A DNA stretch of 64,000 nt, taken from NCBI RefSeq assembly GCF_004634385.1, contig NZ_CP037895.1, positions 1,959,245 to 2,023,244 of the forward strand, given 5' to 3'. This stretch comes from Thermaerobacter sp. FW80. Its GTDB lineage: Bacteria > Bacillota > Sulfobacillia > Thermaerobacterales > Thermaerobacteraceae. The position numbers were made by a program, and so were the translations under genes. Each line of letters begins with the position of its first letter. The stretch's first letter is position 1. Positions 18,658 to 25,800 of the stretch are shown here, in pieces. The notes below the pieces were generated by a model. It had not been told where the DNA came from. It saw nothing but the letters and a program-made list of their open reading frames with translations, and made no database searches.

Positions 18658-20421
18658 GTGGCGCGCAGGGTGACCTTGCGCAAGGTGCAGGGAACGGGGG
18701 CTGGCGCGGCGCCTACCCCTTCGGCGGATGGGGCCGCCGGGCGGCGTGCCGCGGCGACGGCCGACCCCGCGGCCAGGGGGCCCGCCGGCCCCAGGGGTGC
18801 GCTGCCGGGCGGGACCATGGCCGGCCCCGGCGCCGACGCCGGCCACGGCGCTGGGCGGGCGAGCCCGCGGTCGGGGTCGGTGGGCGAAGGGGCGGGACGC
18901 CGTTCCCCGGGGAGCCCGCGGCTCGCCGCCGGCACCTTGCGCGGCGCCGGCGCGGTGGGGGCTCGGTCCTCCCAGGGGGGCGACGACAGCCCCACGGCCG
19001 GTCGCGGGCAGCCTCGGGACGCCGCCCCCCTGGTGGAGGCGCGCCGCTGGTTGGCGCGGTGGACCCGGGCGATGGGGGATGGCGCCACGGCGGCCGGCGG
19101 CGAAGCTCCGCCGGCGGGCCTCGCCGGAGCCGGCACGGGACACCGACCGATCGGCGAAGGAGCGGGGGGCGGGACCATGGGCGCAGCCGGGATGGGCGCA
19201 GGACGGGACGACGCGACGTCGGCGGGAGGGCGCCCCGCGGACGGGGTCGGAGCGGAGGCGACCGGGCTGCCGCCGGTCGGCATGCCGGCTTGGATGGGCC
19301 CGTTCCCCCTGGGAGCGGTGGGACCGGGCATCCCACCGGGAGCGGGGGCGATCCCCATCCCTTGGGGGGCGGCATGGCCGGCGTGGCCGTCCGTTGCCCA
19401 GGGTGCTGGACCGTCCCATGCCCCTGGACCATCCCATGCCGAGGGTGCTCCACGCCGGGAGCAGACGCCGGGCGGTCCCGGGCGGTCGGGCGACGACGCA
19501 GCGAGCCCGAGGCCCGAGGCCGGCGACGCCGCGGGCGGTGGGGCCACGGCGGCCGGAACGGCACCCCAGGCGGGGTCGCGGAGGTCGAGCCGCGGGGGCC
19601 GGGAGCGGGGCCGTAGCCAGGCCGGTGTGGCGCCGGCAGGAGAAGGCCCTTCCGCGGCCCAGGGACGGGAGCGGCCGGCCCCTTCCGGGGCCGCCGTGCC
19701 GCCCTGGACCCCGGCCGGGATCCCGGGCTGGACCGTCCCCTGGCCCGGGTGGCCGGCGGGCGCGCCCGCCCTGCTGGGCGGGACCCCGCCCGCCTTCCCC
19801 GGTCCGCCTTGGATGCCACCGGTCGCCGTGGAATCCTGGCCGTGGCCGGGCGGCGGGATGGGGAGGCCGGCCGGCACCGGTTCAACGGTCCCGCCGGGGC
19901 CGCCGTCGGCCGCAGGGGTGGGCCCGGCGGTGCAGCCCTCGGCTCTCCGAGGCGACGCCGGTGGCGACCCGTCGGCTGGCCATCCCCGGGGGGCGGCGGC
20001 GCCGGCCGGGGCCGGGGGCGAGAACCCGGCCATGACGCTGATCAGCGCCCACCTGCAGCTGCGCCAGGACATGGAGAACAACCTCCGCAAGCTCCGCCAG
20101 GTGATCAGCGAGAGCCAGGCCATCGCCCAGCAGATGGAACAGCTGCTGGCCGCCACCGCCCAGTGGACCGGCGCCGATCGCGGCCGCGATCAGGGCGACC
20201 AGGGTGCCGGTTCCGGCCGCGCCGCGGCCCAGGGGGGCCACCGCGGGGGAAGCGGCGGCCCGGGGGATGCGGAGGCGGATGGCCGCCAGCAGGGCCAGGG
20301 TCAGGGGGCGACACCCCGCGTGGTCGGTCGCCTGCGGGCCGCCATGGCCCGTCGCGCCGGCGGCACCGTCCCCGAGGGCCATACCGAGCACCCGCCATCG
20401 GCCCGTGGCGGCGGGGGATGA
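18658..20421 (+). CDS. Disordered Pro/Trp/Gly-rich protein with C-terminal coiled coil, coat-like
   Basis: 587 residues and mostly low complexity. Two tracts are rich in Pro, Trp and Gly: about 200-246 (MPAWMGPFPLGAVGPGIPPG, later IPWGAAWPAWPS) and about 345-401 (IPGWTVPWPGWPAGAPALLG). Residues 459-501, beginning MTLISAHLQLRQDMENNLRK and continuing KLRQVISESQAIAQQMEQLL, form a clear amphipathic coiled coil and are the only conventional-looking segment. GTG 18658 has GGGAGG 7 nt upstream. Composition resembles spore-coat or exosporium proteins, and the genome sporulates, but no family was recognised. The coiled coil argues strongly that this strand is coding. The N-terminal boundary is uncertain. 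Confidence 0.65.
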   Translation: MARRVTLRKVQGTGAGAAPTPSADGAAGRRAAATADPAARGPAGPRGALPGGTMAGPGADAGHGAGRASPRSGSVGEGAGRRSPGSPRLAAGTLRGAGAVGARSSQGGDDSPTAGRGQPRDAAPLVEARRWLARWTRAMGDGATAAGGEAPPAGLAGAGTGHRPIGEGAGGGTMGAAGMGAGRDDATSAGGRPADGVGAEATGLPPVGMPAWMGPFPLGAVGPGIPPGAGAIPIPWGAAWPAWPSVAQGAGPSHAPGPSHAEGAPRREQTPGGPGRSGDDAASPRPEAGDAAGGGATAAGTAPQAGSRRSSRGGRERGRSQAGVAPAGEGPSAAQGRERPAPSGAAVPPWTPAGIPGWTVPWPGWPAGAPALLGGTPPAFPGPPWMPPVAVESWPWPGGGMGRPAGTGSTVPPGPPSAAGVGPAVQPSALRGDAGGDPSAGHPRGAAAPAGAGGENPAMTLISAHLQLRQDMENNLRKLRQVISESQAIAQQMEQLLAATAQWTGADRGRDQGDQGAGSGRAAAQGGHRGGSGGPGDAEADGRQQGQGQGATPRVVGRLRAAMARRAGGTVPEGHTEHPPSARGGGG

Positions 20422-20513
20422 CGGCGCGGGGCGGGCCACCCCTTCTGGTCCCGTGTCGCCCGGCGAGCCCCCCTTCGAGCCCGATGCAGCCCCCTCGGGG
20501 GCGGCGCAGCGGT

Positions 20514-20532
20514 CGGCCGGCTGGGCCGGCCG
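20514..20532 (+). terminator. Hairpin after the coat-like gene
   Basis: CGGCCGGC (20514-20521) pairs with GCCGGCCG (20525-20532) over a TGG loop, with wobble pairs extending it, followed by GTTCC. It ends about 110 bp after the stop and just before a promoter. Confidence 0.45.
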
Positions 20533-20541
20533 GTTCCTCCC

Positions 20542-20571
20542 TTGACAGAGGGCCACCGCGTCCCATAGACT
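20542..20571 (+). promoter_or_regulatory. Promoter: TTGACA - 18 nt - TAGACT (also fits sigma-K)
   Basis: A perfect -35 TTGACA (20542-20547) is followed after 18 nt by TAGACT (20566-20571). The same bases contain CATAGACTA (20564-20572), matching the sigma-K -10 pattern CATAnnnTA with AC 17 nt upstream. It points at the opine-dehydrogenase-like gene 620 bp downstream. Which sigma factor uses it is undecided. Confidence 0.65.
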
Positions 20572-21194
20572 ACACTCGTGGTTTCCATGCTTCGGGATTC
20601 CCGCCATCGGCTCCGCGACGAGCGCGGGCCAACCCGTCCGCTCCAGCCAGGGACGGGTCGACAGCCGGGCGCCGGCCGATCGCGTGGTCCGTTCCCAGCC
20701 TTGGTCCGTCTGACCCCCCACCGCGCCGGGGCCGGCGGTCATCCCCGCAAGGTAGGCCGTCAGGCATGACGGGTGTCTACCAGGCGCCCGGGTCGCGCGG
20801 CCGGTCGATGGTCGGCGTCGGTCGACCGGCGACGTCTTCGGGCTGGGCGTCGCACCCCAGGGCCGGGCAGGGCTCCGAGCGGGTCTAGGTCCCACCGCAG
20901 GTTCTTCCCGTGGGCTGGGGCACCTGCCGCCGCACCCATCGCGGCCACCCGTCGTCGAACCCGCCGAGGGCTCCCGCCGTGGGCTCCCGTCGGTCGAACT
21001 CGTTGTGGGGTCCTGCCGGTCGAACCCGCCTTGGGCTCGCACCGGTCGAACCCGCCGGGCGTCCGGGCGGCGTCGAGGCCCCCTCGCCAGGCGTCGTGCA
21101 GGCTCCGGTGGTAGAGGTCGTGGTCCAGCGCCCGTCGTGGGGTCTGGGGCTCCCCTGGGGCTCCCCCTTGGGCTCGGGGAAGGGAGGGCGTCCC
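20572..21194 (+). other. About 620-nt leader before the opine-dehydrogenase-like gene
   Basis: No convincing gene: the small open frames here have shadow-like composition. It contains the 13-bp repeat array listed next, and G/C blocks of the TGGGGCTCC type at 21140-21180. I saw no T-box or known riboswitch core. Confidence 0.45.
20954..21070 (+). repeat. 13-bp tandem repeat array, about nine degenerate units
   Basis: GTCGAAC recurs at 20954, 20993, 21019 and 21045, spaced 39, 26 and 26 bp, all multiples of 13. Cutting the segment into 13-mers gives alternating units such as GTCGAACCCGCCG and TGGGCTCGCACCG. The period is not a multiple of three, so this is not a protein repeat. Confidence 0.65.
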
Positions 21195-22301
21195 ATGCGC
21201 ACGCGACGCGTGGCCGTCATCGGAGCGGGCCACGGCGGCCAGGCGATGGCCGCCTATCTAGGCCTGCTGGGGTTCCGGGTCACGCTCTACAACCGCTCGG
21301 CGGCGGCCCTGGAGCCCATCGCGGCGCAACGCGGCATCCACCTCGAGGGCGAGGTCCGGGGCTTCGGGCCGGTGGAACGCGTCGCCTGCACCGTCGGCCC
21401 CGAGTTGCGGCGCTTCCGGCTGGTCATGGTCGTGGTCCCCGCCACCGCCCACCGCCAGGTGGCCGCCTGGTGCGCGCCCTTCCTCGGCGACGGGCAGGTG
21501 GTGGTCCTGCACCCGGGACGAACGGGCGGAGCGCTGGAGTTCCACGCGGCCTTGCGCGCCGCGGGGAACCGGGCCGACGTGCTGGTCGGCGAGGCGCAGA
21601 CCCTGCTCTTCGCCAGCCGGGTGACGGGACCCGCGCGGGTGCGGATCTACGGGTTCAAGCACCGGGTGCGGGCGGCGGCGCTGCCGGCGGTGCGCAACGC
21701 CGAGCTCCTGGCGGCCCTGCGGGAGGTGCTGCCGCTGTTCAGCGCGGCCGAGAGCGTCCTGGAGACCAGCCTGGACAACGTCGGCGCGGTGTTCCATCCG
21801 GCGCCGCTGCTCCTCAACGCGGGGCGGGTGGAGGCCGGCGAGCCCTTCGAGTACTACCGCCAGGGCATCACGCCGGCGGTGGCCCGGGTCGTCGAGGCGC
21901 TGGACGCCGAGCGGCTGGCGGTGGCGTCCGCCCTTGGCCTGCAGCTGCGCACCGCCCGCCAGTGGCTGGCCGAGACCTATGGGGCCCAGGGGCACGATCT
22001 CTACGAAGCCGTCCAGGGCAATCCCACCTACCGGGGCATCGCGGCGCCCGCGACCCTGGCCCATCGCTATCTGGACGAGGACGTCCCCGCCAGCCTGGTG
22101 CCCATGGCCGCCCTCGGGCGGCGCCTGGGCGTCCCGACCCCGGTCATGGACGGCGTCATCCACCTGGCCGGCGCCCTCCGGGGCACGGACTTCTGGCGCA
22201 CGGGGCGCACCCTGGGGCACATGGGACTCCGCGGCATGAGCGCCGAGCAGATCCGCCGCTGGGTCACCCTGGGCGAGCTCGACGAGGCCCTGGTGGTGTG
22301 A
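21195..22301 (+). CDS. Opine (octopine/nopaline) dehydrogenase-family protein
   Basis: 368 residues. An N-terminal NAD(P)-binding Rossmann domain (RRVAVIGAGHGGQAMAAYLG, GxGxxG at 10-15) is followed by the helical C-terminal domain of the octopine/nopaline dehydrogenase family, with the conserved LDNVGAVFHPAPLLLNAGRV block whose His near 201 corresponds to the usual catalytic region. Members reductively join an amino acid to a keto acid, or run in reverse. ATG 21195 follows AGGGAGG. The next gene, 124 bp away and on the same strand, encodes a cobalamin-binding protein; the pair look co-transcribed from the promoter at 20542. True substrates are unknown. Confidence 0.88.
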   Translation: MRTRRVAVIGAGHGGQAMAAYLGLLGFRVTLYNRSAAALEPIAAQRGIHLEGEVRGFGPVERVACTVGPELRRFRLVMVVVPATAHRQVAAWCAPFLGDGQVVVLHPGRTGGALEFHAALRAAGNRADVLVGEAQTLLFASRVTGPARVRIYGFKHRVRAAALPAVRNAELLAALREVLPLFSAAESVLETSLDNVGAVFHPAPLLLNAGRVEAGEPFEYYRQGITPAVARVVEALDAERLAVASALGLQLRTARQWLAETYGAQGHDLYEAVQGNPTYRGIAAPATLAHRYLDEDVPASLVPMAALGRRLGVPTPVMDGVIHLAGALRGTDFWRTGRTLGHMGLRGMSAEQIRRWVTLGELDEALVV

Positions 22302-22425
22302 GGTTCGCGGGCGTCGCGAACCGGAGCCATCGTCCCGTCGTCAGCCGCGACCCGGAGCCATCGTCCCGTCGCCCGGCCCCGCAACGCGGGCCGAGGGCGT
22401 CATCGCTTCCCTGGAGGTGAGGTCC

Positions 22426-24111
22426 ATGGGCCGCAAGCCGAAGATCCTGGGCGCGGCGGTGGGCGATTGCGTCCACGTGGCCGGCGTGGTCAACTTCCTC
22501 CATCTGGCGGAGGCCCAGGGCTACGCGACCTTCTGCCTCGGGCCGGCGGTGCCCGTCGACGAGCTCTTGGGCGCCGCCCTCGAGGACGATCCCGACATCA
22601 TCGCCGTGGGCTACCGCCTGACGCCGGAGACCGGCGCCCGGGTGCTGGCGGAGCTCAAGGACAAGGCCGAGCGCATGGGCCTCGCCCACAAGCGCTTCAT
22701 CTTCGGCGGCGTCGGCGCCGTCTGCGACTACGCCCGACGCCTCGGCCTGTTCGAGGCGGTGTTCGACGCCGACACCACCGTCGACGAGATCATCGCCTAC
22801 CTGCGGGGCGGGCCGACCCGCCAGGACGAGGTCGACTACCCGCAGACCCTGGTGGGGCGCATCGAGTTCAAGCACCCGTACCCCATCCTGCGCCACCACT
22901 TCGGTTTGCCGTCGGTGGAGGCGACCATCCGGGGCGTGGAGGCCATCGCCGAGGCCCGGTGCCTGGACGTGATCTCCCTGGGTACCGACCAGAACGCCCA
23001 GGAGCACTTCTTCCGCCCCGAGGAGATGGACCCGGACGAACACGGCGCCGGGGGCGTGCCGGTCCGCACCCCCGACGACCTGCGGGCCATCTACCAGGCG
23101 TCGCGGCGGGGCAACTACCCGCTGATGCGCTGCTACAGCGGCACCCGCGACACCCTGAAGTGGGCGGCGATGCTGAAGGAGACCATCAACAACGCCTGGT
23201 GCGCGGTGCCGCTCTTCTGGTACAGCCAGCTGGACGGGCGCAGCCGGCGGCCATTGGACGAGTCCATCGCCGAGGCGCAGGAACTGATGCACTGGCACGC
23301 GCGCCACGGCATCCCGGTGGAGATGAACGAATCCCACCACTGGAGCCTGCGGGACGCGCCGGACACCGTCGCCGTGGCCGCGGCCTTCCTGGCGGCGTAC
23401 AACGCCTACCGGTGCGGCGTGCGCACCTACGTCCAGCAGCTGATGTTCAACAACCCGCCGGGCACGTCGTTCAAGATGGACCTGGCCAAGATGCTGGCCA
23501 AGCTGGAGCTCGTGGGCGAGCTCGAAGGCGCCCGGTTCCGCGTGCTGCGCGAGACGCGCACGGGACTGTCCAGCTACCCGGCGGACCTGGACCGGGCCAA
23601 GGGGCAGATCGCCTCCTCGGTGACGGTCCAGATGGCCCTCCAGCCCCACATCGTGCACGTGGTGGCCTACACCGAGGCGAGCCACGCCGCCACGGCCGAG
23701 GACGTCATCGCCTCCTGCCGCATCGCGGAGCAGGCCATCCGCAACGCGGTCCACGGCCTGCCCGACATGCTGCGCGACCCCGACATCCAGGAGCGGAAGA
23801 ACCAGCTGGTGCAGGAGGCGCGGCAGCTGCTGGAGGCGATCCGCTCCCTGGCGCCGGGGGGGACGGGCGATCCGTGGACGGACCCGGCGACGCTCAAGCT
23901 GGCGGTGGAGATGGGGCTGCTGGATGCGCCGCACCTCATGGGCAACAAGGCGGCCCGCGGGAAGATGCGGACGCGCATGGTGGGCGGGGCCTGCGTGGCG
24001 GTGGATCCGGCCACCGGCCGCCCGCTGCGGGAGGAGGAACGCATCGCCCGGGTGTTCGCGGATTACGAGCGGGCGATGGCCGGCACCCCGGCGCCCCCGC
24101 CGTCGGCGTGA
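22426..24111 (+). CDS. Cobalamin-binding protein with mutase-like second domain, uncharacterised
   Basis: 561 residues. Residues 1-130 resemble a B12-binding Rossmann-like domain: ILGAAVGDCVHVAGVVNFLH gives Asp14, His17 and Gly20, a DxxHxxG variant of the DxHxxG signature for base-off cobalamin. It continues with TFCLGPAVPVDELLGAAL and IIAVGYRLTPETG. The remainder (LDVISLGTDQNAQEHFF, INNAWCAVPLFWYSQLDGRS, PVEMNESHHWSLRDAPDT) looks like a TIM-barrel enzyme of the glutamate-mutase E or aminomutase kind, though I could not assign a family. ATG 22426 has GGAGGTGA upstream. Fusion of both parts in one chain, beside an opine-dehydrogenase-like gene, suggests a B12-dependent rearrangement of an amino-acid derivative followed by NAD(P)-linked oxidation. 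This is inference. Confidence 0.75.
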   Translation: MGRKPKILGAAVGDCVHVAGVVNFLHLAEAQGYATFCLGPAVPVDELLGAALEDDPDIIAVGYRLTPETGARVLAELKDKAERMGLAHKRFIFGGVGAVCDYARRLGLFEAVFDADTTVDEIIAYLRGGPTRQDEVDYPQTLVGRIEFKHPYPILRHHFGLPSVEATIRGVEAIAEARCLDVISLGTDQNAQEHFFRPEEMDPDEHGAGGVPVRTPDDLRAIYQASRRGNYPLMRCYSGTRDTLKWAAMLKETINNAWCAVPLFWYSQLDGRSRRPLDESIAEAQELMHWHARHGIPVEMNESHHWSLRDAPDTVAVAAAFLAAYNAYRCGVRTYVQQLMFNNPPGTSFKMDLAKMLAKLELVGELEGARFRVLRETRTGLSSYPADLDRAKGQIASSVTVQMALQPHIVHVVAYTEASHAATAEDVIASCRIAEQAIRNAVHGLPDMLRDPDIQERKNQLVQEARQLLEAIRSLAPGGTGDPWTDPATLKLAVEMGLLDAPHLMGNKAARGKMRTRMVGGACVAVDPATGRPLREEERIARVFADYERAMAGTPAPPPSA

Positions 24112-24395
24112 TGTGCCCGGCGGGGGGACGCCGCGGGGCGGCGCCCCGGCGCGGGCGTGCCGGGGTCGCGGGCGGTGGACGCTCTCGGGGTCGCACCGAA
24201 TGACGGCCGCTTCCGGGGGTCTTCCGCGGAGGGGCTGGTCTGCGTCAGCGACATGGAGGCCGCGCCGCAATGGCATAATCTGCCAGGAGGCTTCCTGGGC
24301 TCGCCGCGGGGTGCCTGGGGGCGCCGACCCGGCCTCCCCCTGGCGGCGACGGGGCCGGGCACCCGACCCGTCGCTTGACCGCGGCCGCCAGGGGC

Positions 24396-24914
24396 CTACT
24401 CGACCTCCACCTCGACGGCGACGGTGGCGGGGCCTCCCCCTCGATGGAAGAAGCGGACCTCGAGGACGTACCGGCCGGGTTCCGCCGGGGCGGGCACGGG
24501 ACCGAGGCGCACGGACTGACCGGCCCGGACCGGCACCAGCGCCGTCGTCTCCGCCATCCCGTGGTCCCAGGGCTGTCGGCCTGCCGCGGTGACCCGCCAT
24601 CCCTTGAGACCGCCCAGGGCACCGGTCAACTGGATCTCGTCCGACGTCCCGTTGTGCACGGTCAGCGCCATGGGCTCACCGGGCCGATACCGCGCCTTGT
24701 CGGCCGTGAGCGTCACGCCCTCCACCTCCGCGCCGCCCCCTGTCCCGGCGTCGCTTCCCCTGGGGGGCGCAGCGCCCTGGCCGTCCCCGGCCGGCGCACC
24801 ACCGGGGCCGCTGACCGCCGGGCCGCCGGTGCCGAGGGCGGCGCAGCCGCCCAGCCCCGCCACCACGGCGACTGCCAGGAACAACGCCACCATGCGCCGA
24901 TGCCCGCGTCCCAT
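24396..24914 (-). CDS. Lipoprotein with BsuPI-type domain
   Basis: 172 residues. A lipoprotein signal (MVALFLAVAVVAGLGGC, lipobox LGGC) is followed by a Gly-rich linker of about 40 residues and a domain matching BsuPI, the B. subtilis proteinase-inhibitor-type beta-sandwich: LTADKARYRPGEPMALTVHN, GWRVTAAGRQPWDHG, PGRYVLEVRFF. Such lipoproteins sit on the outer face of the membrane; many are not proven inhibitors. ATG 24914 is chosen because GGAGGG lies upstream; an in-frame ATG at 24893 has none. It converges on the cobalamin gene. Confidence 0.82.
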   Translation of the reverse strand: MGRGHRRMVALFLAVAVVAGLGGCAALGTGGPAVSGPGGAPAGDGQGAAPPRGSDAGTGGGAEVEGVTLTADKARYRPGEPMALTVHNGTSDEIQLTGALGGLKGWRVTAAGRQPWDHGMAETTALVPVRAGQSVRLGPVPAPAEPGRYVLEVRFFHRGGGPATVAVEVEVE

Positions 24915-25800
24915 CCTCACCCGATCCCTCCGTCCGGCGCCCCGTCCCCGCGGGTCGGTGCCCGGGCGGGCGCCTACCCTCTTGCTACCCGTTGGACGCC
25001 TCCCTCCGCAAGCCGGTTCCCGGTCCGGGCCTGCCCGACCGAGGCCGACGGCGACCGGCGCCCGTACCCGGCCGGCCCAGCGGCCGGGCACGGGCGCCCG
25101 CCGGCGCCAAGCCCCGGTCGGGCCGCCGCCCCGGCCGGGCGGAAGCCATCCCCCGCGGCGCGGGTCGTCGGCGCGGGCCGTCGGCGTCGCCCGTCGCCGA
25201 TGGCGCCCGGCGCCCAATGCCCAGCCGCGGGGGACCCCTGCGGGTCCCCGACGCGCGTCTGGAGCCATGGCGGTCCATGGCCCCGACGGGGCGCCATCGC
25301 CGCGGCGGGGCGCGGGACGCTGGCGTGTGGGCTCGCGCACCGGCTCGATGCGCCGTCCGCCACGGTCCGCCGAGGACGCCCCGGGTCGGGGCGGACGCCG
25401 ATCCCCCACAGGCGCCGGCGGCCGGAAGGCCGCCGGGCTCCGGGTGCCACGGTCTGGCTTGGGGTCCGGGGTGCGATCCCCCGGCGCGAGTCGTCGCGAG
25501 CGCTTTCGCCCGGCGTCCCAGGCGGTCCTGATGCGCCCCCGGCCTAGGAACGGCGCATAGGCCCCGGAGGGGCGGCATAGGCATGGTGGGCGACCGGGGC
25601 ACACGGCCCGGCGCGGCCGGCGGCTCCCGCCGGCCGCGCCGGGCCGTGGATTGGGCAGGTGCAGGAGCGGTCCGCTCCATGCCGCGCATGCCGCGCATGC
25701 CCGCACGCAGCCGCCGCCACCCGGTCCCGCGCGGGGCTGCGCCCCGGCTCCGGCGCCCCCGGCGCCGACGACGACCCCGGGTCCGCAGGAGGCGAGAGGC
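24915..25800. other. 886-bp divergent interval before the Ca2+-ATPase
   Basis: No gene is supported. Open frames of 158-179 codons exist on both strands at 24974-25531, but they are Arg/Pro/Gly-rich mirror images with no domain. The stretch holds a very long hairpin at 25602-25648. No clear promoter was found. Confidence 0.5.
25602..25648. repeat. 22-bp perfect stem with 3-nt loop
   Basis: Positions 25602-25623 are exactly complementary to 25627-25648 around CTC; the arm begins CACGGCCCGGCGCGGCCGGC. No U-run follows. It lies 150 bp before the ATPase start, so it is either a leader structure of that gene or a barrier between two divergent units. Confidence 0.75.

Noticed and set aside
18627-20156. 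509-codon minus-strand frame opposite the coat-like gene
   Set aside because: It lacks structured segments, while the plus strand encodes a clean coiled coil at 20032-20160.
20578-20769. 63-codon frame just after the promoter at 20542
   Set aside because: Arg/Gly/Pro-rich, no ribosome site, composition like random GC-rich sequence; treated as leader.
24270-24290. CATAAT promoter-like box in the convergent gap at 24112-24395
   Set aside because: No -35 at a usable distance and no gene downstream to serve.
24974-25531. Open frames of 158-179 codons on both strands in the gap before the Ca2+-ATPase
   Set aside because: Arg/Pro/Gly-rich in both directions, no ribosome site of note and no recognisable motif.
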